This document shows, in pieces, positions 5,356 through 11,765 of a stretch of 11,765 nucleotides of DNA. The notes under the pieces were generated by a model. The model was not told the origin of the DNA, searched no databases, and saw nothing but the letters and a program-made list of their open reading frames with translations. Made by a program: the position numbers and the translations under genes. Numbering within the stretch: position 1 is the first letter of the stretch; each line of letters starts with the position of its first letter. This DNA is from Fidelibacterota bacterium (lineage in GTDB: Bacteria > Fidelibacterota > UBA2242): positions 1 through 11,765 of the forward strand of contig JAGLWX010000185.1 of NCBI GenBank assembly GCA_023133185.1. Direction: 5' to 3'.

Positions 5356-6798
5356 TTACATATCCGGCGTAGGCGTCTCAGCAAATGTAGATGGCAAGCC
5401 GGGCGTGGGTTTTTCAATTACCCGCATCTCTTTCCATTTTCCGCCCAGAAAGCGGATATAGAATGCTGCACCGAGCGCGATGATATAGATCGTTACGATA
5501 GCCCATCCGGTGAAGATACTCTGTTTCCAGACGATCAATGCAAAATAACTCGGGATAATCAGCAGGCAAACCGACAGAACGCCAAGCATCCGCATGACAA
5601 AACGGGTGTCGCCGGCGCCTTTGATCGCCGCAGCGAAGATGATATTAAAGGTATCGAAAATAGAATAAACAGCGACAAATTTAAGGAGCACGACGACGAT
5701 TTTCCTGATTGACGCCAACGCCTGAGGTTCTGATCCGGCGACAAATGGTTTGATGAACAGTTCCGGATACGTAAGATACAGTATCGCCATTGCCGACATA
5801 TAAAATATGGTGATGTGAAACCCCGAATAGGTGCTTTTCCGGGCGAGTTCCGGTTTATCATTGCCAAGGTGTTGACCAACGAGGACAGACACGGCGATGC
5901 CAAACCCGATCATCGGCATGAAGGCGAGATTGTTAATGTTGAAAGCGATATTAGTCGCCGCCAGAGAATCCCTGCCGAGTTTGCCGACAATCATCAGGAA
6001 AGCGGTGAAGCCAGCCATATCGATGAAAAACTGGACGCCGTTTGGAAAGCCGAACTTAATGAGCCGCCTGAAGAGTGAAAATTCCAGCTTCCAACCCGAC
6101 AGAGTGCAATATTCTTTGCAGAACGACGGTCGTAAAATGATAATCAGATAGATTAAAAAGCCGACACAAGCTGAAATGACTGTTGCAATGGCGGCGCCTT
6201 TGATACCAAGTTCAGGAAAGCCGCCGTTGCCGAATATCAGGTAATAATCAAGTACGATGTTAATAGCTGTTACTAAAACATTGATCCACATAAGCGGCCA
6301 GGTTTTTCCGCGTCCGCTAAAGAATCCCGAAAGGGCAGAAGAGGCGATAGCCGGAAATGCGCCCATGCAGAGAACTTGAAAATAGATGATTTCGAGGGAT
6401 TGGATATCTTGGGCGTGACCGATGAATCCGAATATCGGTTTTGCCAATGGTATTAACAGAAAATGAAATATTCCCCCAATGATCGCAATGTAAATTCCCT
6501 GCCAGACGATAGGACCGATGTTTCTGAATTGTTTTGATCCGTGGTACTGAGCAACAAATGTGCTGATATAACCGGCTGTGCCGATGAACAAAGACATGAT
6601 CATAAAGTTAAAAACACCGGCAGGCATTGCGGCTGCTATTGTTTCAGGTGAATACCAGGTCAGGAACATCCTGTCAACAAAGTGCTGGATCGACCAGGCG
6701 CTGGTGCTGAGGATCAGCGGAATAGCGATACGCAGTAATTCACGATATCCTCCCGGGGAATTCCATCTGTGGCGTATAGCGGTTACGATTGACATCAT
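5356..6798 (-). CDS. MATE-family multidrug/toxin efflux transporter
   Basis: Inner-membrane secondary transporter of the MATE (MatE, PF01554) family. These export cationic drugs, toxins or metabolites in exchange for H+ or Na+. The 480-residue protein has about 12 hydrophobic helices in two halves of six (roughly residues 20-220 and 250-450), the normal family size. Family landmarks are the loop SGFFSGRGKTWP (157-168), NIVLDYYLIFG (180-190), FPELGIKGAAIAT (194-206), VLVGQHLGNDKPELAR (305-320) and AIKGAGDTR (391-399). It ends in a short proline-rich cytosolic tail (462-480). The start at 6798 is preceded by AAAGG about 8 nt upstream on the minus strand; a second ATG follows directly. The gene is single, divergent from the S2P-mltG-uvrD operon. 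A perfect inverted repeat in its leader may be involved in control. The substrate cannot be inferred. Confidence 0.9.
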   Translation of the reverse strand: MMSIVTAIRHRWNSPGGYRELLRIAIPLILSTSAWSIQHFVDRMFLTWYSPETIAAAMPAGVFNFMIMSLFIGTAGYISTFVAQYHGSKQFRNIGPIVWQGIYIAIIGGIFHFLLIPLAKPIFGFIGHAQDIQSLEIIYFQVLCMGAFPAIASSALSGFFSGRGKTWPLMWINVLVTAINIVLDYYLIFGNGGFPELGIKGAAIATVISACVGFLIYLIIILRPSFCKEYCTLSGWKLEFSLFRRLIKFGFPNGVQFFIDMAGFTAFLMIVGKLGRDSLAATNIAFNINNLAFMPMIGFGIAVSVLVGQHLGNDKPELARKSTYSGFHITIFYMSAMAILYLTYPELFIKPFVAGSEPQALASIRKIVVVLLKFVAVYSIFDTFNIIFAAAIKGAGDTRFVMRMLGVLSVCLLIIPSYFALIVWKQSIFTGWAIVTIYIIALGAAFYIRFLGGKWKEMRVIEKPTPGLPSTFAETPTPDM

Positions 6799-6816
6799 TC
6801 ATTTACCTTTAGTATC

Positions 6817-6847
6817 CCGTATCTGGCATTCGGACAATAAGATACGG
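6817..6847. promoter_or_regulatory. Perfect 8-bp inverted repeat in the MATE gene leader
   Basis: CCGTATCT (6817-6824) and AGATACGG (6840-6847) are exact reverse complements separated by 15 nt. They lie 19 to 49 nt upstream of the MATE start codon. The geometry fits either a dimeric repressor operator or a leader hairpin in the mRNA. No regulator gene lies in the window to link to it. Confidence 0.4.
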
Positions 6848-6990
6848 TGCGGAAAATACTACTGAAAGCGGCAAAAAACAAAAATAAATTTTTATGAATT
6901 TGGATTCTGCAAATTTAAATTTCCTGAAGTTCTCCAGAAATTGGAAATCCAGGCTTGCCAAGGAGAGGATGAAAGGGCGGTTATATCATC

Positions 6991-7020
6991 TCGACATAAT
7001 ATTAGGTACAGCGCTAAAAT
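6991..7020 (+). promoter_or_regulatory. Candidate promoter of the S2P-mltG-uvrD operon
   Basis: TCGACA (6991-6996) and TAAAAT (7015-7020) are separated by 18 nt, each one mismatch from the sigma-70 consensus. Transcription would begin near 7027, leaving a leader of about 80 nt. The match is modest in an AT-rich region. Confidence 0.3.
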
Positions 7021-7106
7021 TTCTGGTTAACTTTAGTTGGATTTCTGATTGATTTAGATAGGATTGAATCGTAATTTTAGCCCCTTAGTATCCAATGTGA
7101 TCGAAT

Positions 7107-8153
7107 ATGGACGAATATAAGAAACAACAGATTTTAGTGCTATTAAGCAACTGGATTCAGGTTACCGGCGTCGCTGAAAATAAAGACGCTTTGGTGGTCG
7201 AGGGCTATTTAAAACCCGGGCAAACCGTCGAGGATATTCGTCGCAAAACCAAAGGTCTAATCCATAAAATTCATCATAAACAGGAAAATTACAGGGACAT
7301 TTTTACTATACGTTTTCAGCCAACTATAGGCAATATACCGAGAATCAATCTTATGCTTTTTATCATGACAATCTTTACAACCTTGTTTGCCGGTTCGTTG
7401 ATGGAAGGCGTGAATCCGCTACAGAATCCGCTATTGATCGTGAGAGGCATACCCTTTTCTGTGACGCTGATGTTGATTCTCGGAGTACATGAACTCGGTC
7501 ACTTTCTATTGGCGAAAAAACATAAAGTCGATGCCACGCTTCCGTATTTTATTCCTGCGCCGACTATTATCGGGACGTTTGGAGCGTTTATTAAAATGCG
7601 GTCGCCGGTTCGTAAGCGGCGCGCCCTGGTCGAGATTGGCGCGGCAGGTCCGATTGCGGGGTTTTTAATTGCGGTTCCGGCGCTCTTTATCGGGTTGGCA
7701 TTATCTACAGTTATAATGGATTCCAGCGATATCGGATTAAAGTTAGGCGAGTCAATATTGATGAAAATCGCTACCTTTATTATGTATCCGCAATTAACTG
7801 ATAATATGGATATTATTCTCCATCCGGTCGGTTTCGCTGCGTGGATCGGAATGCTTGTGACGATGTTGAATCTTCTTCCGATCGGTCAGTTAGACGGCGG
7901 ACATATTGCCTATGCGCTACTTGGGAAATGGTATAAAAAAATCGGCTGGGGTTCGCTGAGCGTCATAATATTTTTAAGCATATTTTCTATTAATTGGCTG
8001 GTGTGGGCGGCGCTGGTTTATTTTCTAACCCGCATGAAACATCCACCGATTATGGATGAATATGAACCGGTAACCAAATATGAAAAGACAATTGGGATCA
8101 TTGCCCTGATAATTTTTATTTTAACTTTTATTCCGATACCGTTTCGATTTTGA
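7107..8153 (+). CDS. Site-2 protease-family (M50) membrane zinc metalloprotease
   Basis: Intramembrane or membrane-embedded zinc protease of the M50 family (PF02163). Such enzymes cleave substrates within or near the membrane, often to release regulators. Residues 1-78 form a soluble N-terminal region without a signal peptide. About six hydrophobic segments follow (roughly 80-97, 115-136, 177-201, 240-262, 282-304, 328-345). The zinc site is HELGH at 128-132 in the second segment. The third ligand motif is NLLPIGQLDGGH (255-266, Asp263). GTFGAFIKMRSP (156-167) and GPIAGF (181-186) are typical. At 348 residues, with an N-terminal soluble part and no PDZ domain, it resembles the EGY-like branch more than RseP. 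No clear Shine-Dalgarno sequence precedes the ATG. It is first in a same-strand series with mltG (74-nt gap) and uvrD. Arg codons are mostly CGN (nine of twelve). The substrate is unknown. Confidence 0.88.
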   Translation: MDEYKKQQILVLLSNWIQVTGVAENKDALVVEGYLKPGQTVEDIRRKTKGLIHKIHHKQENYRDIFTIRFQPTIGNIPRINLMLFIMTIFTTLFAGSLMEGVNPLQNPLLIVRGIPFSVTLMLILGVHELGHFLLAKKHKVDATLPYFIPAPTIIGTFGAFIKMRSPVRKRRALVEIGAAGPIAGFLIAVPALFIGLALSTVIMDSSDIGLKLGESILMKIATFIMYPQLTDNMDIILHPVGFAAWIGMLVTMLNLLPIGQLDGGHIAYALLGKWYKKIGWGSLSVIIFLSIFSINWLVWAALVYFLTRMKHPPIMDEYEPVTKYEKTIGIIALIIFILTFIPIPFRF

Positions 8154-8227
8154 TTACATTCTAATGGATAATCAGATTTTATATTTTTAGTATATCGACC
8201 AACTAAAAAATAGAAAGAACCAAAAAA

Positions 8228-9271
8228 TTGAAAGATTTATTGACTAAACTGGCGAAAAATAATTACGTATTTGTCGCTATTGTTCTTTTGGTCGTCATTT
8301 TATCACTGAGATTTATTGTATTGTCGATTCCGGTTCGCATTGATCAGGAGAATACCGAAATTACCATTCCTAAAGGGAGAAATCTGAGTCAGATCGCGGA
8401 GCAGCTGCAAGAGAGGGAAATAATCAGCAATCCCAACTCCTTTATTCTGGCGGCTCATCTGATGTTAAAAAGTAAATCACTGAAAGCCGGTTTTTTTAAT
8501 CTTCAGAAAGTAAAACATTATCGTTCTTTAATCCGCACTCTTTCAACTTCACAGGTGCATTCGGTCAGGATTACGGTTCCCGAAGGTTATCAGGTAAAGC
8601 AGATCGCCCGATTGCTTGCCGGACAGTTGAATTTCGAATACGATGAATTCATGCATTATATGAATGACACCACTGTGCTGAGACAACTTGGTATTGAATC
8701 ACCATCGTTGGAAGGCTATTTATTCCCTGATACTTACGACTTCAACGATTCCGATAATTCTCTGATTGTAATTCAAAAGATGGTAAACCGCTTTCACGAA
8801 ATGGTCGATGATTCGATCAGAAACGCAATCAGAGCTTCTAATCGGTCTCTCCATGAAGTTCTTGCCCTGGCGTCAATTGTAGAAGGAGAGTGTATGAACG
8901 ATAATGAGCGTGCGCTCGTCGCATCTGTTTATGTCAACCGGCTGCGGAAGCGGATGAGGCTTGAGTCCGATCCGACAATCCAATACATCATACCGGACGG
9001 ACCGCGTCGATTGTTAAACAATGACCTTGATATTGATTCACCTTATAATACATATAAAAAACGAGGGCTTCCACCGGGACCCATAAATAATCCCGGAATC
9101 AAATCCATTATAGCTGCAACCTGCCCGGCAAAAACTGATTATCTCTATATGGTGGCTGTTGGAGATGGGACACATTATTTTACCAGTGATTATGACAGTT
9201 TTCTAAAAGCAAAGAGACGATTTCAACATGTCCGGCGAAAAGTAGCCCGGGACGCAAAAAGGGGAAAATGA
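8228..9271 (+). CDS. mltG: Endolytic murein transglycosylase MltG (YceG family)
   Basis: MltG cleaves nascent glycan strands in the inner-membrane-proximal peptidoglycan and is thought to end strand elongation. The 347-residue protein has a short cytosolic start, one membrane anchor (about 13-33), a LysM-like region (about 43-105) and the YceG catalytic domain. The catalytic glutamate is Glu219 in LASIVEGE (214-221), matching the ASIVE motif of E. coli MltG. Further signatures are LEGYLFPDTY (161-170), SDPTIQY (247-253), SPYNTY (271-276), GLPPGPINNPG (280-290) and the C-terminal VGDGTHYFT (311-319). The start is TTG at 8228, chosen because it precedes the lysine-rich leader and membrane anchor at the right distance; the upstream Shine-Dalgarno is weak (AGAAAGAA). 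The TGA stop overlaps the uvrD ATG (ATGA), implying translational coupling. Confidence 0.93.
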   Translation: MKDLLTKLAKNNYVFVAIVLLVVILSLRFIVLSIPVRIDQENTEITIPKGRNLSQIAEQLQEREIISNPNSFILAAHLMLKSKSLKAGFFNLQKVKHYRSLIRTLSTSQVHSVRITVPEGYQVKQIARLLAGQLNFEYDEFMHYMNDTTVLRQLGIESPSLEGYLFPDTYDFNDSDNSLIVIQKMVNRFHEMVDDSIRNAIRASNRSLHEVLALASIVEGECMNDNERALVASVYVNRLRKRMRLESDPTIQYIIPDGPRRLLNNDLDIDSPYNTYKKRGLPPGPINNPGIKSIIAATCPAKTDYLYMVAVGDGTHYFTSDYDSFLKAKRRFQHVRRKVARDAKRGK

Positions 9272-11442
9272 TATTGGATCCATTACGTGATTTGAATCCG
9301 CAACAGAAGAGCGCCGTGGAGTATCTGGATGGTGCGCAATTGATTTTCGCCGGCGCCGGCAGCGGCAAAACAAAAGTACTAACTCATAAAATAGCTTTCC
9401 TTATAAAATCCGGCGCCGTTGCCCCGCAAAATATCTTAGCTGTTACGTTTACCAATAAAGCCGCCCAGGAGCTGCGTGTCAGGGTTGAAAAGTTCGTTGG
9501 AAAACAAGCCGGGTTCATGCATATCGGGACATTTCATTCGATTTGCGCCCGGATCCTGAGAAAAGAGATCGAACACCTTGGATACTCAAAATATTTTTCC
9601 ATCTATGACGAAAGCGACCAGCGCCAACTTATTAAGAAGGTAATCAGTGATTCTAATATTGATTTGGAGGGATTTTTACCTAAAAATATATTGTCGCGTA
9701 TATCCTATTTAAAAAATTGGCTGACAAGTCCTGAGAATTTTAAGCCAAGACCGGGAAACCGCTTTGAATATATCGTAAAAGAGCTGTATCCGCTCTATCA
9801 GAAAGCTCTTAAACGGTCCAATGCCGTTGATTTCGATGATTTATTATTATTGCCGTTAGAATTATTTGATGAAGTTCCGGGGCTTTTGGAAAAATACCGG
9901 CTCAGGTACCGGTACATTCTGATTGATGAGTACCAGGACACAAACAAGCCCCAATTTTTATTTATCGATCTTCTTGCGAAGAAACACCGTAATTTGTGTG
10001 TTGTTGGAGATGATGACCAGAGTATATACAGCTGGCGGGGCGCCAATATCGAGAATATCCTCAAATTTGATGCGCAATACCCGGAATGCAAAGTATTCAA
10101 ACTTGAACAGAATTATCGATCAACCAATAATATTCTGAAGGCGGCGTCCGGGGTTGTTGCGAATAACATTAACCGGGCAAAAAAGGAACTATGGTCACGA
10201 AAGAGTGACGGCGATCTTCTTATAAAAATTGAGGCGGAGAGCGATTATGATGAAGCAGCCAGGATAGCGGCAAATATCCGGCAGGAAATTCTGAAGAAAA
10301 AACGAACATTTAAAGATTTTGCCATCTTTTACCGTACCCATGCCCAAACCCGTATCTTTGAAGAAATTCTGAGGAGAAACGATATTCCGTACAATATTAT
10401 CGGCGGTGTAAAGTTTTATGAGCGTAAAGAGATCAAGGATATTCTGGCATATTTCAGCGTTTTTTCGAATCCCAAAGACGATGTCAGTCTAAGACGAATC
10501 CTGAATTTTCCTCCCAGGGGAATCGGCAAACAGACGCTGAGCGAGATTGACGCATTTGCAGTAAAAAAGCAAATAACTCTTTTGGAAGCCTTAAATCATG
10601 TGGATTTTCTGGAACTTTCACAACGTTCTAAAAAGGCGGTCCTGGAATTTATCGATATGATAAAAAGAGTTGACGATTCGAAAGAAAAACTTGCATTTGA
10701 AGAGTGGACCCGGATTATTATTGATGAATTAGGGCTCCGGTCTTACTTTAAAAAACAGGGCGGGGAAGAATCTATCCAGCGCCTGGCGAATATTGATGAA
10801 CTTTTAAATGATATCTCTGAATTCTGCATGACCGTTGAAGACGCTAATTTGGAAGCCTATCTGGAGAAGGTTTCTCTTTTGGCAAATATCGACGTCTGGG
10901 AAGAGGAAAAGAACACCGTATCATTGATGACGTTGCATAGTGCGAAAGGGTTGGAATTTCCCGTTGTATTCATTTGCGGGTTAAACCAAGGCTTATTTCC
11001 GCTTGATCGGAACAATTCCGAAAAGGCTGTAGAAGAAGAGCGCCGTCTGTTTTATGTTGGTTTGACGAGAGCGATGGAAAAAATATTTTTATCATCGGCT
11101 CAGGTGCGCAACCGTGCCGGCGAAATGCAATATTTACCGGATTCGATGTTTCTGAGCGAAATTCCTAAAGAGCTTATTGAGGTAAAATCGCTCCGGGAAG
11201 GCGTCATTGCTTCCAAACGAAGACAGTATTCACGACGGAATACGTCTGAAGTTGCTTACCAGGGAACAGATATGCCAACGAGAAGAAAAACCGCCGTCCG
11301 CGGCTCGATAGTATCCCATAAAATATTTGGAGTTGGGAAAGTAATGGAAGTAAATGGAATGGGAGATGGAGCAAAATTACGGATAAATTTCCGGAGCTGC
11401 GGCACTAAAGTAATCGTCGCAAAGTTTGTGCAAGTAAAGTAA
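9268..11442 (+). CDS. uvrD: ATP-dependent DNA helicase UvrD/PcrA
   Basis: Superfamily 1A 3'-5' DNA helicase of the UvrD/PcrA type, acting in excision and mismatch repair, in removal of recombination filaments and in dealing with stalled RNA polymerase. The 724 residues equal the usual length. Motifs in order are Q motif LNPQQKSAVE (9-18), Walker A AGAGSGKT (28-35), Ia AVTFTNKAA (58-66), Walker B/II LIDEYQDT (218-225), III GDDDQSIYSWRGA (247-259), IV EQNYRST (280-286), V TLHSAKGLEFP (555-565) and VI EEERRLFYVGLTRA (589-602). All key residues are present. The C-terminal stretch (about 675-724, IVSHKIFGVGKV) matches the Tudor-like domain of PcrA/UvrD that binds RNA polymerase. The ATG at 9268 overlaps the mltG stop by ATGA. 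The gene ends 4 bp before the stop codon of a convergent gene. The choice between the names uvrD and pcrA is a matter of convention. Confidence 0.95.
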   Translation: MILDPLRDLNPQQKSAVEYLDGAQLIFAGAGSGKTKVLTHKIAFLIKSGAVAPQNILAVTFTNKAAQELRVRVEKFVGKQAGFMHIGTFHSICARILRKEIEHLGYSKYFSIYDESDQRQLIKKVISDSNIDLEGFLPKNILSRISYLKNWLTSPENFKPRPGNRFEYIVKELYPLYQKALKRSNAVDFDDLLLLPLELFDEVPGLLEKYRLRYRYILIDEYQDTNKPQFLFIDLLAKKHRNLCVVGDDDQSIYSWRGANIENILKFDAQYPECKVFKLEQNYRSTNNILKAASGVVANNINRAKKELWSRKSDGDLLIKIEAESDYDEAARIAANIRQEILKKKRTFKDFAIFYRTHAQTRIFEEILRRNDIPYNIIGGVKFYERKEIKDILAYFSVFSNPKDDVSLRRILNFPPRGIGKQTLSEIDAFAVKKQITLLEALNHVDFLELSQRSKKAVLEFIDMIKRVDDSKEKLAFEEWTRIIIDELGLRSYFKKQGGEESIQRLANIDELLNDISEFCMTVEDANLEAYLEKVSLLANIDVWEEEKNTVSLMTLHSAKGLEFPVVFICGLNQGLFPLDRNNSEKAVEEERRLFYVGLTRAMEKIFLSSAQVRNRAGEMQYLPDSMFLSEIPKELIEVKSLREGVIASKRRQYSRRNTSEVAYQGTDMPTRRKTAVRGSIVSHKIFGVGKVMEVNGMGDGAKLRINFRSCGTKVIVAKFVQVK

Positions 11443-11446
11443 TCTT

Positions 11447-11764
11447 TTATAATTCGTCCGGGTCTTTTTCAAACCCGGTCTGGTTTATATCACGAATAGT
11501 CGCCGTCTCACCATCTATTTCGAACACACGCCAATAGTTGCCGGAAGTTCCCGGCGGCATCCGGTATTCTTTTAGCAATTGGTCGCCGTTATATATTTTC
11601 ACATTAATATTGCCTCTCGACAGGGCGTCACCGGAAATCTCGCTTCTGCCGCTGTAGTTATGAACAGTATAGCGGTATGTTCCGGGATCAAGACCATGAA
11701 TTGTGATAGTTTCAGGTCCGTATGATCGCGTGTCATCGCGATCGAGGAATTTTTTACCTTTGAT
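11447..11764 (-). CDS. C-terminal part of an unidentified beta-rich protein (cut by right window edge)
   Basis: An open frame on the minus strand runs from the right edge to a TAA at 11447-11449, giving 105 visible residues. It was found by reading the complement of the last 320 bases. Glycine, tyrosine and alternating hydrophobic residues point to a beta-sandwich: PETITIHGLDPGTYRYTVHN (visible residues 17-36), RGNINVKIYNGDQ (50-62), PPGTSGNYWRVFEIDG (70-85) and an acidic end FEKDPDEL. The GLDPGTYRYTV pattern is common in extracellular domains of surface or secreted proteins, including DUF2135/YfaP-like ones. That family link is a guess, and I do not recognise the gene. It converges on uvrD with a 4-bp gap between stop codons. 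No cysteines or catalytic motifs are visible. Confidence 0.7.
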   Translation of the reverse strand: MKGKKFLDRDDTRSYGPETITIHGLDPGTYRYTVHNYSGRSEISGDALSRGNINVKIYNGDQLLKEYRMPPGTSGNYWRVFEIDGETATIRDINQTGFEKDPDEL

Positions 11765-11765
11765 C

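Larger units (their letters stand above)
6799..7106. other. 308-bp divergent intergenic region
   Basis: This is the shared upstream region of the MATE gene (leftward) and the site-2 protease gene (rightward). It contains the inverted repeat described separately and one candidate rightward promoter. No gene, RNA or convincing riboswitch was seen. No clear -35/-10 pair was found for the MATE gene. Confidence 0.6.

Noticed and set aside
5815..6151. Plus-strand open frames inside the MATE gene
   Set aside because: They are shadows of the MATE coding sequence, with no start signals or recognisable protein features.
11458..11478. Hairpin CCGGGT-N9-ACCCGG just after uvrD as a terminator
   Set aside because: The stem is only 6 bp, no T-run follows on either strand, and it lies inside the coding sequence of the convergent gene.

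Overview
The window looks like part of a moderately AT-rich bacterial chromosome, possibly from the FCB or candidate-phylum side of the tree. That placement is only an impression, drawn from MATE/S2P/MltG/UvrD-type genes, weak Shine-Dalgarno use in the right-hand operon, and an intergenic region dense in short palindromes. No rRNA, tRNA or CRISPR was seen, and no taxonomic marker settles the lineage.

Left part (2-3190, + strand): an AT-rich lux-type fatty-aldehyde locus. It opens with the C-terminal end of a LuxE-like acyl-protein synthetase cut by the window edge. Next comes a LuxC-like acyl-CoA/acyl-enzyme reductase whose frame is stopped by a TAG at 1403-1405 and then resumes in the same frame, without further stops, into a PaaK/coenzyme F390-synthetase-like adenylating enzyme ending at 3190. 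Read through the TAG, it is one protein of about 898 codons: a LuxC of normal length (about 460 residues) fused to a normal-length AMP-forming ligase. No luciferase luxAB is visible, so a dark aldehyde- or alcohol-forming acyl pathway is more likely than bioluminescence. Arginine codons here are almost all AGA, unlike the right-hand genes, which suggests horizontal transfer.

Boundary (3190-3424): directly after the ligase stop lies a frameshifted remnant of an IS200/IS605-type TnpA transposase with a recognisable HUH motif (DHVHVF). A terminator-like hairpin follows.

Middle (3425-6798, - strand): a nitronate monooxygenase/2-nitropropane dioxygenase-family flavoprotein, a 734-bp gene-free stretch (4622-5355) packed with at least six different short palindromes or repeats, and a 12-helix MATE efflux transporter whose leader carries a perfect 8-bp inverted repeat.

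Right part (7107-11442, + strand): a site-2 (M50) membrane metalloprotease, the endolytic transglycosylase MltG, and a UvrD/PcrA DNA helicase. mltG and the helicase gene overlap by ATGA. The last feature is the C-terminal end of a minus-strand gene converging on the helicase with a 4-bp gap. This gene encodes a beta-rich, probably extracytoplasmic, protein whose family I could not name.
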